Below, one piece after another: positions 18,716 to 28,329 of a stretch of DNA of 64,000 nt. Under the pieces are notes generated by a model. That model was not told the origin of the DNA, searched no databases, and saw only the letters and a list, made by a program, of their open reading frames with translations. How positions within the stretch are numbered: the stretch's first letter is position 1; each line of letters begins with the position of its first letter. Source of the stretch: Thermoplasmata archaeon (GTDB lineage Archaea > Thermoplasmatota > Thermoplasmata > Lutacidiplasmatales > UBA184). Position numbers and translations under genes: made by a program. Location: the NCBI GenBank assembly GCA_021816865.1, contig JAKAWX010000005.1, positions 62,001 through 126,000 on the forward strand, in the 5' to 3' direction.

Positions 18716-20386
18716 CTAATCGGGCGGGAGCTCCTTGAACGCGAGCGAGATGTCGATACCGGACCGCCGGAGGTGGTAGGCGCGGGCCGAGAAGTACCAG
18801 ACCGCGGAGACGACCAGCACGAGGACGATCGCAATGTAGCCGGTCTGCTGGTTCGAGGAGGTGAACGCCGCCGCCGAGCCGAGGAGGGGCAACGTCGCGA
18901 CCAGGTACGCCGAGACCGCGGTGATCCCGAACGACACGATCCCGGCGAGGGTGTAGAGGGGTTTCTTGCGCATCATGCCGAGCCGGGCGAGCGAGAGCGA
19001 CGAGAGGCTCACCGAGATCATCGGCAGGAAGAACAAGAGGAAGACGAACGGCGTGTAGAGCTCGGTGTAGTTGTAGGTCATCAATGGCATCAGGATGAGC
19101 CCGAGGATCGAGATGATCACGATGCCGACGATCGGGGAGTGCGTCGAGCGCGTGGTCGTGCTCATGAACCGCGGGAAGAGCCGGTCGAGCGAGAACGAGA
19201 GCGCGTACCGGGAGAAGATGTAGAGGCCGAGGATGACCCAGAGGGCGTACCACGTCACCGACCCGAGGAAGATGATGCCGATCAGCAGGTTGTTGCCGTG
19301 CGCCGCCATCATCGGGTAGGACGTGAGGCCGGCCGCGAACGGCAGGAAGTACTGCGGGTTGCCGCCGTAGAGCCCGTAGAGCTGCGACGACGTCCCGTTG
19401 AGGAAGTTCATGCCGACGACCTGCTCGAACTCGAAGATCAGGAGGACGGAGAAGATCACCGCGAGCAGGAACGAGACCGTCATCCCGAGCCGGACGGTCC
19501 GCGAGCTGCGCCGGAACTCGCCCGCGATGTAGCTCGGCGCCGTCGTGAACATGAAATAGAACGCGAAGATCAGCGGCACGAACTCGAGCGTGTTCGTCCA
19601 GGACGAGCCGTACGCGCCGAACTGCGAGGAGCCGTACGCGGCGAGGTACTGGTAGGCGCCGGGCGCGGCCCCCTGGTTGACCATGAAGTTGTTGACCGCG
19701 TTCACGAAGGCCGAGTGACCCATCGCCGCCAGAAGGACCACCGAGACGATCAGTCCGAGAAGCTCGAGCATCAGCATGCCCGAGAAGATGCGGAACGCGG
19801 GCCGCGGCTTGAGGGTCACATAGAGGACCATCGCGACGACGGTGAGCAGCTCGCCGATGATCACTACGTCGAGGTTGTTCAGCGTCGGGAGGCCCAGACT
19901 GAGCAGGTTCCCCCAGCTGACGAACGCCGCGTTGCCGGTGATCGACCCCCACGCGCCGAACCCGGGCCCGACCGAAAGCGTGACGAACCAGTACGGAAGG
20001 ACCGCGGCGTAGATGATGACGTTCATCATCCGGGCCGCGCCCGAGACGAATCCGAAGTACGGGTGGAGGAGTCGGGACGCGTAGACGTACTCCCCGCCCG
20101 AACGGGGCATCTCGATGCTCATGATCGTGTACGTCACGACGATCGGCACCGCGATGAGCGCCGCGATGAGCGTGGCGTCCATCAGGTTCGCGCCGGTCAC
20201 GAAGAGCAGGATCGTGAAGAACAACCCAAATGCAGGCCCCGGGCCAAGCGAGATGAGGTTGATCGAGAACGACTCGAACGCCCCCAGCTCCTTGACGAGA
20301 CCGCTCGACTTTCGGGCAAAGACCGTCGGGCTCGCCGTCGGCGTCGACGCGTCGGAGGTCCCCGGATTCGTGGTTTCACCGCTCAT
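18716..20386 (-). CDS. APC-superfamily amino acid permease
   Basis: 556 aa, ~12 hydrophobic segments; SRYALSFSLDRLFPRFMSTTTRSTHSPIVGI and MPRSGGEYVYASRLLHPYFGFVSG are APC-family signatures. Confidence 0.92.
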   Translation of the reverse strand: MSGETTNPGTSDASTPTASPTVFARKSSGLVKELGAFESFSINLISLGPGPAFGLFFTILLFVTGANLMDATLIAALIAVPIVVTYTIMSIEMPRSGGEYVYASRLLHPYFGFVSGAARMMNVIIYAAVLPYWFVTLSVGPGFGAWGSITGNAAFVSWGNLLSLGLPTLNNLDVVIIGELLTVVAMVLYVTLKPRPAFRIFSGMLMLELLGLIVSVVLLAAMGHSAFVNAVNNFMVNQGAAPGAYQYLAAYGSSQFGAYGSSWTNTLEFVPLIFAFYFMFTTAPSYIAGEFRRSSRTVRLGMTVSFLLAVIFSVLLIFEFEQVVGMNFLNGTSSQLYGLYGGNPQYFLPFAAGLTSYPMMAAHGNNLLIGIIFLGSVTWYALWVILGLYIFSRYALSFSLDRLFPRFMSTTTRSTHSPIVGIVIISILGLILMPLMTYNYTELYTPFVFLLFFLPMISVSLSSLSLARLGMMRKKPLYTLAGIVSFGITAVSAYLVATLPLLGSAAAFTSSNQQTGYIAIVLVLVVSAVWYFSARAYHLRRSGIDISLAFKELPPD

Positions 20387-20661
20387 GAGTTGGTTACGCT
20401 CAAGCGAGAGTGGGAAGCACGGCCGATTCTCCTCCGAAGCGACCCGTCCGTCGATCGGTGGAGCGGCCGGGCGATCTTCGGATCCCCCGTCCCCCGCACG
20501 CGCGCTGCTAATGGGACGCGCTATTTAATCCGGCGGAAAACGACCGGCGCCGAAACCCCGTGTGTCTCGCCGTTTCTGCGCGTAACATCCCCGCGGCCTG
20601 CCCATCCGCCGCGGCGTCCAGGAAAGACGCTTTACCCCGTCCGAGCTCGGGAGCCGTGACG

Positions 20662-21882
20662 ATGAGGATCGTCGGACCGAAACGCCCGGACCGCCTGCCG
20701 CTGAGGATCGACGACCCGCGCGTCAGCGAGCGAGTGCAGCGATTCCCCGAATCCGTGATACGAGAAATGACGCGGATCGCGGACCTCCACCACGCGGTCA
20801 ACCTGGCCCAGGGGTTCCCGGACTTCGAGCCACCGCCCGAGGTCGTCGCGGCCGCCCAGGCCGCCATCGGGTCGGGCGGGAACCAGTACTCGGTCACCTG
20901 GGGGACGCCCGGGCTTCGCCGCGCGATCGCCGATAAGGGGCGTTCGTTCAACGGTATCGACGCCGACCCTGAGACGAACGTCGTCGTCACCTGCGGGGCG
21001 ACCGAAGCGATGATGGCCGCCATGCTGGCGATCGTCGATCCCGGTGACGAGGTCGTCGTGACCGAGCCGTTCTACGAGAACTACGGACCGGACGCGGTCG
21101 TGAGCGGAGCGGTCGTGCGCACGGTGCCTCTCAAGGAACCGGACTGGTCGCTCGACGAGGAGCGCCTCAAGGCGGCCGTCTCCCCAAAGACACGGGCGAT
21201 CGTGGTCAACACGCCGAACAACCCGAGCGGTCGCGTCTTCACGCGGTCCGAGCTCGGTCTTCTCGCCGACCTCTGCGTCGACCACGACGTGGTCGCGGTG
21301 ACCGACGAGATCTACGAGCACATCGTTTTCGACGGACGCCGCCATCTCTCGCTCGCGACGCTCCCCGGCATGGCCGAGCGGACGATCACGATCGACGGGG
21401 TGTCGAAGACCTACAGCGCGACCGGCTGGAGGGTCGGGTGGGCGATCGCCCCCCCGACGCTCGCCGCCGCGATGCGACGCGCCCACGATTTCCTCACCGT
21501 CTGCGCGCCGCACGCCTTCCAGGTCGCCGCGGAAGTCGCGCTCCGGCTCCCGGCCTCGTACTACACCCAGCTCGCCGCGGGCTATCAGAGGAAGCGGGAC
21601 CGCTTCGTCGAGGGGATCCGACGCGCCGGGCTCCGCTGCCGGCCGCCCGAGGGGGCGTACTACGTCCTCGCCGATTTCACGGAGTTCCCGTTCGCCGACG
21701 ACTGGGAGTTCGCGATGGCGCTCGTCGAGCGCCTCGGCGTTGCAAGCGTCCCCGGGAGCAGTTTCTACTCGAACCCTGAGGACGGGGCGCGCTTCGTACG
21801 GTTCGCCTTCCCGAAAAAGGAGGCGACGCTCGACGACGCCCTGGCCCGCCTCGCGGGTCTCGATGCCCTGCGGGCGGGCTAG
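20662..21882 (+). CDS. PLP-dependent aminotransferase class I/II
   Basis: VNLAQGFPDFEPP, NQYSVTWGTPGLRRAIA, VNTPNNPSGRVFT, DEIYEHIVFDG, DGVSKTYSATGWRVGW (PLP-Lys). Confidence 0.96.
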   Translation: MRIVGPKRPDRLPLRIDDPRVSERVQRFPESVIREMTRIADLHHAVNLAQGFPDFEPPPEVVAAAQAAIGSGGNQYSVTWGTPGLRRAIADKGRSFNGIDADPETNVVVTCGATEAMMAAMLAIVDPGDEVVVTEPFYENYGPDAVVSGAVVRTVPLKEPDWSLDEERLKAAVSPKTRAIVVNTPNNPSGRVFTRSELGLLADLCVDHDVVAVTDEIYEHIVFDGRRHLSLATLPGMAERTITIDGVSKTYSATGWRVGWAIAPPTLAAAMRRAHDFLTVCAPHAFQVAAEVALRLPASYYTQLAAGYQRKRDRFVEGIRRAGLRCRPPEGAYYVLADFTEFPFADDWEFAMALVERLGVASVPGSSFYSNPEDGARFVRFAFPKKEATLDDALARLAGLDALRAG

Positions 21883-21892
21883 GCGGGGACCG

Positions 21893-22741
21893 CTAGGAAA
21901 CGGTCCGCGCGGAGCCGCTCGCGCGCGTCGGGCCGTCCGCGGGACCGGGGGATACGATCGTCATGCGCGCGTCCTCGTCGACGTCGTTGAGAGCGGTCGG
22001 GCGCTTCGCCGTCGGCAAGAGGCCAAAGTCCATCCGGGTCTCAAGGATCCCCTCCTCCGCGCCGATGTGCTCGAGGCGGCCGAACGGGTCGGTGAGGCTC
22101 GACTGGCCCGGGAAGACGGCGCCGCGCTCGAGACCGGTTCGATTCGCGACGGCGACGAAGAGCCCGTGGGAGAACGCGGTCGCGATCGCAAGGTGGTTGT
22201 ACACCTCGAGCCCGGCGAGCGGCCCGCTCGCCTCCTCGGCCCAGGCCATCGGGACGAGGATCGCTTCCGCCCCTTGGTGGGAGTAGTACGACCCCAGTTC
22301 GGGGAACTGGAGGTCGTAGCAGACCTCGATCCCGAGCCGGTGACCCTGGAACTCGACGAGCAGCGGCCGGTCGCCCGGGCGGAAGATCCGCTTCTCCTTG
22401 TTCCAGAGATGGATCTTCCGGTAGATCCGGGTCCCGTCCGGACCCACGACGTACGCGCTGTTGAAGAGCTGGCCGTCCGCTTCCTCGGCGAACCCCCCGA
22501 CGAGCAGGCGCGCGCGGCGTCGTGCGATCTCCTCGAGCGGCGCGAGCGCGGCGCGGACGTCGGTGTACCCGCGGATCTCCTCCGGTCCCTCGTAGCAGTA
22601 CCCGCACGAAGAGAGCTCGGGGAACAGCACGACATCCGCTTCGCTCGCCTCCGCCCACTGCCGGATCCGCTTCCAGTTCTCGTCCCGACCCGGAAACTCC
22701 GGCGTGAACTGCACGATGGACAACCGCATCGTCCGTCCCAA
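21893..22741 (-). CDS. carbon-nitrogen hydrolase (nitrilase superfamily)
   Basis: VVLFPELSSCGYCYEGPEE (Glu), RKIHLWNKEKRIFRPGD (Lys), GIEVCYDLQFPELG (Cys); likely true start MRLSIVQF at 22729. Confidence 0.93.
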   Translation of the reverse strand: MGRTMRLSIVQFTPEFPGRDENWKRIRQWAEASEADVVLFPELSSCGYCYEGPEEIRGYTDVRAALAPLEEIARRRARLLVGGFAEEADGQLFNSAYVVGPDGTRIYRKIHLWNKEKRIFRPGDRPLLVEFQGHRLGIEVCYDLQFPELGSYYSHQGAEAILVPMAWAEEASGPLAGLEVYNHLAIATAFSHGLFVAVANRTGLERGAVFPGQSSLTDPFGRLEHIGAEEGILETRMDFGLLPTAKRPTALNDVDEDARMTIVSPGPADGPTRASGSARTVS

Positions 22742-22773
22742 GGCGCGGCGGCCTACAAAGCCTTCGAGGTCGG

Positions 22774-23475
22774 GTGGCGGACGCAGCCGTCCGCACCCGC
22801 CGCCGCGAAGAGGTATCTACCGGCGACGGTCCTCTTGGCTCCGTGCCGCCGCCACGACCCACCGGACCGGCCGTCTCCGCACCCGACCTGACCGGACCGA
22901 CGTCGATCCTCAACTGGCCGGTCGCCAGCTCGGGAAAGGGCCGGAAGGCCCGGGCGCGACCGTACTCGCACGTTCACCTCGAGATCGACCTCGAGCCCGA
23001 CGGGGCGCCCCCCTCGGCCAGCCCGATCGTCCGAAAGCTCGAAGCCCTCGTGCGCGAGCGCGAGGTCGTCGAGTCCGCCGACCTCCTCGGTCTCGCCGCC
23101 CGGCTCCTCCACGCCCTCTCGGCCGCCGGGTTCACGCGCGTCGCAGCATGGTCGTTCGAACCGGACGTCACCCTTCCGTCGCCCGCGACCGTTCGCGACC
23201 GGACGAGAGAGCCGGTCGGCCATCTTCTGGACGCCCTCCGGGACTCGAAGGAGCCTCGACTCGCGACGGCCCGGTCGTTCTCGGTGACCCTCACCGAGCC
23301 CGGCCCCAACCGAGTCGAGGCCTTGCTCCGTCGGGTCCACCGGGAACGACGGCACTCCCTGTCGCTCGACCTTCGCGGCACGATTCCCGAAGCGGGGCTG
23401 AAGGAGATCGTCACCGCCGTCCGGGAACGCCTCCCCGTACGTCGGTCGGCGGTCACGGCGTACGCCCGGCACTGA
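22774..23475 (+). CDS. hypothetical protein
   Basis: 233 aa ORF, internally protein-like (HVHLEIDLEPDG..., SLSLDLRGTIPEAGLKEIVTAVRERL); no family recognised. Confidence 0.5.
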   Translation: MADAAVRTRRREEVSTGDGPLGSVPPPRPTGPAVSAPDLTGPTSILNWPVASSGKGRKARARPYSHVHLEIDLEPDGAPPSASPIVRKLEALVREREVVESADLLGLAARLLHALSAAGFTRVAAWSFEPDVTLPSPATVRDRTREPVGHLLDALRDSKEPRLATARSFSVTLTEPGPNRVEALLRRVHRERRHSLSLDLRGTIPEAGLKEIVTAVRERLPVRRSAVTAYARH

Positions 23476-23591
23476 CGGCCCCCGGCCGCACCGAACCGTT
23501 ATGACCGTCCCGCCTCTCTCCGCGCGAGCAAGCGGCCGACGGCGCGGCGGGCGTCCCCGCGTCGTCGAACCGCCGGCCGAGGTTCGCGCGA

Positions 23592-24296
23592 ATGCTCCTC
23601 CTCTACGTCCCGGCCCTTCTCGTGGCCTTCGTCATCACCCTTCTCGAGATGACCGAAGTGGTCGCGCTCGTCTTCGCCCTCGGTGCCGACCAGCGAACGA
23701 TCGCCCACGGCGCCCTCGGAGCGATCGGGGGGACGGCGACGGTCGCGCTCGTCGCGCTCGGGTTCGGCGCCCTCTTCCTCGCCTTCCCAAGGGACGACCT
23801 TCTCTGGGTGTCGGCGGCCGTTCTCGCCGGGTTCGGGGTCTTCCTGTTCCGCAGCACGCTGCGGACCTACCGGCGGGAGAGGGCGGCCGCCGCGGGAGCG
23901 CCCACTCCCCTTCATCGACCCGTCGTCCAGTTCGCGGGCGGGTTCTCGGTGGGAGCGATCGAAGCGACCGAGGCGGTGGTCGTCCTCCTCGCGCTCGCCG
24001 CCGCCGGTTACGCCGCGAGCGCCATCGTGGGGGCGCTTGTCGCGGGCGTCGTCCTCGTGGTCGCGACCGCCCTCGTGCACGAGCGGATCCGGCGCATCAA
24101 GGTCCCCTGGCTCAAGCTCGGCGCGACCTCGCTCCTGTTCGCGTTCTCGGTCTTCTGGTTCGGTGAGGCGACGAATTATTCCTGGCCCGGGAGCGACCTC
24201 ATCCTGGTCGCCCTGTTCCTCGCCGGCGTGGTGATCGTCCGCACCGCGGTCGAGGTTGGATTGCGGCGGACCCGGTCGCTCGGGACCGCGCCCTGA
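23592..24296 (+). CDS. GDT1/UPF0016-like (COG4280-type) membrane protein with internal duplication
   Basis: Six or more TM segments; repeated motif LLEMTEVVALVFALGAD ... AIEATEAVVVLLALAAAG. Confidence 0.7.
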   Translation: MLLLYVPALLVAFVITLLEMTEVVALVFALGADQRTIAHGALGAIGGTATVALVALGFGALFLAFPRDDLLWVSAAVLAGFGVFLFRSTLRTYRRERAAAAGAPTPLHRPVVQFAGGFSVGAIEATEAVVVLLALAAAGYAASAIVGALVAGVVLVVATALVHERIRRIKVPWLKLGATSLLFAFSVFWFGEATNYSWPGSDLILVALFLAGVVIVRTAVEVGLRRTRSLGTAP

Positions 24297-24337
24297 GCCG
24301 GCCGGCGCTCTCCCGAGAGCCCTTCGCACGACCCGCC

Positions 24338-24532
24338 CTAGGGCGCGACGCGTGCCGGCGGGCGTTCGAGCGGCCGTGCTTCGGGCCGCGGCAGGTCGCT
24401 CCGGACGACGAGGCATCGGTCCCGACAGTGCGGGCAGGTCCCCCGAGCCCGCACGGGAATCTGCTCCGCGACCTGGCGGCACTCGTCGGCGAACTCATGC
24501 CCGCACATCGGACACGGATGCGAAGGTCGCAT
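24338..24532 (-). CDS. small zinc-ribbon protein
   Basis: MRPSHPCPMCGHEFADECRQVAEQIPVRARGTCPHCRDRCLVV: CxxC...CxxC; ORF extends upstream to 24613. Confidence 0.5.
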   Translation of the reverse strand: MRPSHPCPMCGHEFADECRQVAEQIPVRARGTCPHCRDRCLVVRSDLPRPEARPLERPPARVAP

Positions 24533-24721
24533 CGGACCTCTCGTGGGAGGGTGGGACGGGAAGTCCTCGAACCGGCCCGGCCCCGCGGAGCTTCCCCCTA
24601 GGGTGACTTCCACGGGCAGATCGGCTTCCGGTTTCCGGGTGTTCCCGTCCTCCCGGACGAGCAGGCCATCCCCAGTACTTACCCCGCCCGTCAGGTCGGG
24701 TTCACCCGGCAGAGATCTGCG

Positions 24722-25346
24722 CTATGGAAGGGGACGCGCGTCGCGCCCGAGGTCCGGCCCCCTGAGGTCGAGGAAGGACCGTAACGCCCTCTTGGGCGAG
24801 CCGGTCAGGATCGCGACCCCCCGATGGTGCCTACCGCCCGCCCTGGCGAATGTCACGGCGTCGAGCGCATCGTGGGTGAGGGCCGGCTTCGCGAGGTCTC
24901 CCCCAAGGCCGAGGGAGACGAGGTGTCGCTGCAAAGCGGCCACGCCGGCCCGCTTTCGCGGGGTCCCGAGGAGGTCTTGGGAACCGCCGGGGTATCCCTC
25001 GAGGACCTCGATCCTCCTCTGTCGCAGGGTCACGGCGAGCCGCATCCTCCCGTCGGTCAGCATTCGAATCGGGCCGCGCGTCAGCGGAAAGAACCGGATC
25101 CCGAGACGGCGGAGCTCGCGATCCCACTCACGGAAGGGCGGTGCCGACCGGTCGTACAAGGTCGCTCGACCCAAGGGAGCGAGAGCGGGGCGTCGATCAC
25201 GACGAGCGAGGGCCGAACGCGGTCGACGAGGGTCAGGACCTGGACGTCGGCGTAGACGCCGGACGCCGTCCAGCGGGCCGCCCCGAGCCGGACGCCGGCG
25301 CCGTTCGCCCGCGCCGGGGAGCCGGCGAGGTCGCCCCGAGGACCAG
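24722..25346 (-). pseudogene. DUF429-like predicted nuclease (RNase H fold), disrupted by two apparent 1-nt deletions (~25170-25177 and ~25334-25337)
   Basis: Three-frame reconstruction: VLG|GDLAGSPARANGAGVRLG...RPSLVVIDAPLSLP|LGRATLYDRSAPPFREWDRELRRLGIRFFPLTRGPIRMLTDGRMRLAVTL...VLEGYPGGSQDLLG; order of motifs typical of DUF429. Confidence 0.6.
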
Positions 25347-25896
25347 ACGAACGGGATCCCTGGCCCGTTCCGGTCGTTGCGAACCCGGTCCAGAGGTCAC
25401 CGCGGGCTCCCGGGAGGACGGCCCCCCGGCCACCGAGCGACGGAGCGCTCCCCTCGGCCGAGGGAACCGTGGACGAGAGGACGGGGCCGGAATCCCCCGT
25501 CTGCCGCGCCTCCCGGTCGATACGTCGCCGGTCGCGTGAGGCGCCGGGGTCCCGGTCAACGAGACCGAGGGTAAGGGACAGGGTCCGTGGGACGAAGTCT
25601 CTCGCCCCACGGGCAGGAGCTCGGGGCGGAGGATTCCGTCCCTTGCGCCCTCCGACCCGAACGGGAGGCCCCCCTCCTACCGAGCACGTGTTCCGGGCGC
25701 CGGGAGCCCCGTGGACGACGCGGGCCCGCTGCGGGAGAGAACCCCCCGCGCCCACCCGAAGTGGCGAGCGGCCGCACGCAGCGTGCCCGGGCGCTCGCAC
25801 CCACGGCTTAAGGCGCGACGCCACCCTGAGGCCAAGAATCCCAGCGAAGGAGAAGAAAAGGAAGGAAAGGGTTGGTCGCGGCTTCGCCGTCCCCGC

Positions 25897-26577
25897 CTAG
25901 GCCGGCAGGACCTTGCGCCCGTAGTTCCAGTTGGTCAGGTCCGCCGTGGCGACGTACCACGCCACGAGGCCGGTGAAGATGATCTCCCCGCCGACCGCCC
26001 AGTTCGCCGACCCGTCCGCCGCGAACGTCGACTGCCCGGCCGCCAAGCTGTAGAACTTGACGACGAGCAAGAGGAACGCGAGGAACAGGAACAGGAACAC
26101 CATGAAGATGCCCCAGCCGTGTTTCGGCGAATTGATCAGGAAGGTAAAGGTGAACATCATCCAGACGAACGAGAACCCGGCCACTCCATACAGCACCGGA
26201 GAGCCCGCGCCCGCCTGGCCAATGTACGTCGTCAGCATGAGCGTGAACGCCCACCAGAACGCTCCGTATCCCATGAACGCCGAACCGGCGAACATGTTCC
26301 CCTTTCGCAACGCGATCATCCCGGCGATCAGCTGGGCGGTCCCACCGAAAGCAAGGGCCATCCCATAGACCACCCAGTTACCCGAGAACCCCGCACCGTA
26401 CGGTGTTGGCAGGTTGCTGAGCCCGGCGATCATCGTCGTGGTCCCGAATCCCATCAGGCCCACGACGGCGGGGCTCGCCCACCATTCGGGTTTCTCCTCC
26501 ACTCGGGGGGGACCTTCCTCCATTCCACGCGCGGTTTCCATAGTCGGACCAGACGCTGGCATGCTATCGTCGCGCAC
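25897..26577 (-). CDS. satP: GPR1/FUN34/YaaH (AceTr, SatP-type) acetate/succinate transporter
   Basis: NPxxLGLMGFG-like motif (ASPAVVGLMGFGTTTMIAGL), ~6 TM, FGGTAQLIAGMIALRKGNMFAGSAFMGYGAFWW. Confidence 0.93.
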   Translation of the reverse strand: MRDDSMPASGPTMETARGMEEGPPRVEEKPEWWASPAVVGLMGFGTTTMIAGLSNLPTPYGAGFSGNWVVYGMALAFGGTAQLIAGMIALRKGNMFAGSAFMGYGAFWWAFTLMLTTYIGQAGAGSPVLYGVAGFSFVWMMFTFTFLINSPKHGWGIFMVFLFLFLAFLLLVVKFYSLAAGQSTFAADGSANWAVGGEIIFTGLVAWYVATADLTNWNYGRKVLPA

Positions 26578-26719
26578 GTCCTCCTAGTAGATAATCCCTG
26601 TTTTCGACGGCCTAATTCTGTTACAGACCGGCCCTGCCGAACGCTCGGTCCCGGACGCCCGTCGGCCGTTCCGACCCGCCGCTCACCTTAAGGTGGACCG
26701 CGCCCCCTACGCTAAACCC

Positions 26720-26995
26720 ATGGAAGACCGCGCCGAGCTCGACCGGATCGTCTTCAACCAGACCCGGGTCACCCTTACCCGAGACCTCTCCGTGATGAAC
26801 GGGAACCTGGTCGCGGGCTCCCAGGGGCTCGTGGTCGGCAAGCTCGCGAACTATACCCTCAAGGTCGCCTTTCCGCGGGTGACGGTCGGGGTGAGCTGGC
26901 GCGACTGCGAGATCGTGCCCGGGAAGACCGGGATGCCGACCGAAGCCGAGCAGCCCAAGGTGATCCCGAACCCCCGCCACATGGGCCAGGAGTAA
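26720..26995 (+). CDS. hypothetical protein
   Basis: 91 aa from ATG 26720 (MEDRAELDRIVFNQTRVTLTRDLSVMNGNLVAGSQGLVVGKL...). Confidence 0.6.
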   Translation: MEDRAELDRIVFNQTRVTLTRDLSVMNGNLVAGSQGLVVGKLANYTLKVAFPRVTVGVSWRDCEIVPGKTGMPTEAEQPKVIPNPRHMGQE

Positions 26996-27004
26996 GCTCC
27001 CCGG

Positions 27005-27787
27005 TTACCGCCCCTCTCCGGGAGGCAGGAGCTGCCGGACGAGGGTCCCGACCTCTTCGAGACGTCGGGCGACGTGCTCGCTCGGAGGATCGGCCCAGCC
27101 GTCGGGCAGGAACAAACGGCGGTATCGCTCCCCATACTCCCGGAGCCCCGTGAAGAGGATCCCCGCCCGATAGCCGGCACGTCGTGCCCCCTCGATGTCG
27201 GACCAGCCGTCCCCGACGTGGACGGCTTCCCCGGGCGATGCGCCGAGCCCGGAGAGCGCGGAGCGGAAGATCTCGGGGGCGGGCTTCGTCCAGGGCAGTT
27301 CGTCGCTGAAGACGTACGCCTCCACGTACGGGTCGAAGCCCATCGCCGTGAGCGTGGGCCGCAGGAACGCCCCCGGTTCTCCGACGGTGTTCGAGATCAC
27401 GGCCACCCCGTACCCGTCCTCGCGCAGCGACCTCAACAGCTCGAGCGCCCCGGGCGCCCGTCGGAGGGCCAACTGGCGGACCACGGGTTCGAGAGCGGCG
27501 AGGTAGGCCTCCACGTCCGCGTCGCGGCCGGTCGCTTCGGCCGTCCGCCGGAACTGCTCGGCGGGGGTCACGGTCACCCCATCCCCCGCGAGCGCGACCG
27601 CCCGGGCGTACTCCTCCTCGAACGCCCGCCCGAGCCCGGCCTCGGTCCGGTCCGGGGCGCCCGGCCGGCGGTTCGCCGCCGCGAGCGCCCGACGAGCGAC
27701 CTCGACCTGGGTCTCCATGTACCGCTCCTCCGCGTCCGCCGGGAGGAACATGAGCGTGTGCCAGAGGTCGAGGGTCACAGCGGGCAT
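27005..27787 (-). CDS. HAD-superfamily hydrolase
   Basis: MPAVTLDLWHTLMF (motif I), VISNTVGEPGA (II), TKPAPEIFRSAL (III), HVGDGWSDIEGARRAG (IV); ATG at 27787. Confidence 0.9.
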   Translation of the reverse strand: MPAVTLDLWHTLMFLPADAEERYMETQVEVARRALAAANRRPGAPDRTEAGLGRAFEEEYARAVALAGDGVTVTPAEQFRRTAEATGRDADVEAYLAALEPVVRQLALRRAPGALELLRSLREDGYGVAVISNTVGEPGAFLRPTLTAMGFDPYVEAYVFSDELPWTKPAPEIFRSALSGLGASPGEAVHVGDGWSDIEGARRAGYRAGILFTGLREYGERYRRLFLPDGWADPPSEHVARRLEEVGTLVRQLLPPGEGR

Positions 27788-27812
27788 GCCGCCGCCCTCG
27801 AGCCGAGGGGTC

Positions 27813-28229
27813 CTAATAGGTCTCACTTTCGACCCGCGGGCGGGGCGTGCCGTGGGTCCGCTCGGGACCGAGGAACTCGAGGCGGTTGCCGAACGGGTCT
27901 TCGGCGTAGAACCGGTCGCGGCCGGGGAACGGTTCGTCCTCCCAGGTCCGTACCCCGGCAGCATCGAGGCGCCGTCGGAGCTCGTCGAGGTCGGGCACCG
28001 TGAACGCGGGGTGCGCTTTCGAGGCCGGCCGGAAGGAACGCTCGATCCCGATATGGAGCTGGGCGCCGTCGAGGTCGAACCAAACGCCGCCCCGCTTCGC
28101 CAGGTTCGCGGGCTTTGACCGTTCGGCAAGCCCAAGGAGCCCGCCGAAGAAACGCCGCGCCGCGGCCTCGGAGCCCGGCGGGGCGGCCAATTGCACGTGG
28201 TGGAGACCGAGCGACCGAGCGCGCGCCAT
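27813..28229 (-). CDS. VOC/glyoxalase superfamily protein
   Basis: LHHVQLAAPPGSEAAARRFFGGLLGL ... GVWFDLDGAQLHIGI ... RFYAEDPFGNRLEFL; ATG at 28229. Confidence 0.9.
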   Translation of the reverse strand: MARARSLGLHHVQLAAPPGSEAAARRFFGGLLGLAERSKPANLAKRGGVWFDLDGAQLHIGIERSFRPASKAHPAFTVPDLDELRRRLDAAGVRTWEDEPFPGRDRFYAEDPFGNRLEFLGPERTHGTPRPRVESETY

Positions 28230-28329
28230 CGCCCGGCCCACCGGCGACGGGCTACATACCTCCGCGGGCGCGTCGGACCGACCGGAGTTCGCCACGGACG
28301 AAATGAACCCCTCCGGGTTGGGCCTCTCC

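Noticed and set aside
15796-18834. 1012-aa minus-strand ORF
   Set aside because: Antisense or wrong-frame composition (RRPRVRR..., RGRRVRR...) over well-supported MPE, hypothetical and agmatinase genes.
18773-20659. 628-aa plus-strand ORF rich in E/R/D
   Set aside because: Reverse complement of the APC permease; charged composition mirrors hydrophobic codons.
25540-25820. RNase P or SRP RNA candidate
   Set aside because: A GGCTTA near the end and GGACGAAGTC were suggestive, but the conserved RNase P and SRP core motifs were not found in the right order.
25081-25824. Long minus-strand ORF as an intact gene
   Set aside because: Only its C-terminal part matches the DUF429 pattern; upstream part is low complexity, best treated as a frameshifted remnant plus non-coding DNA.
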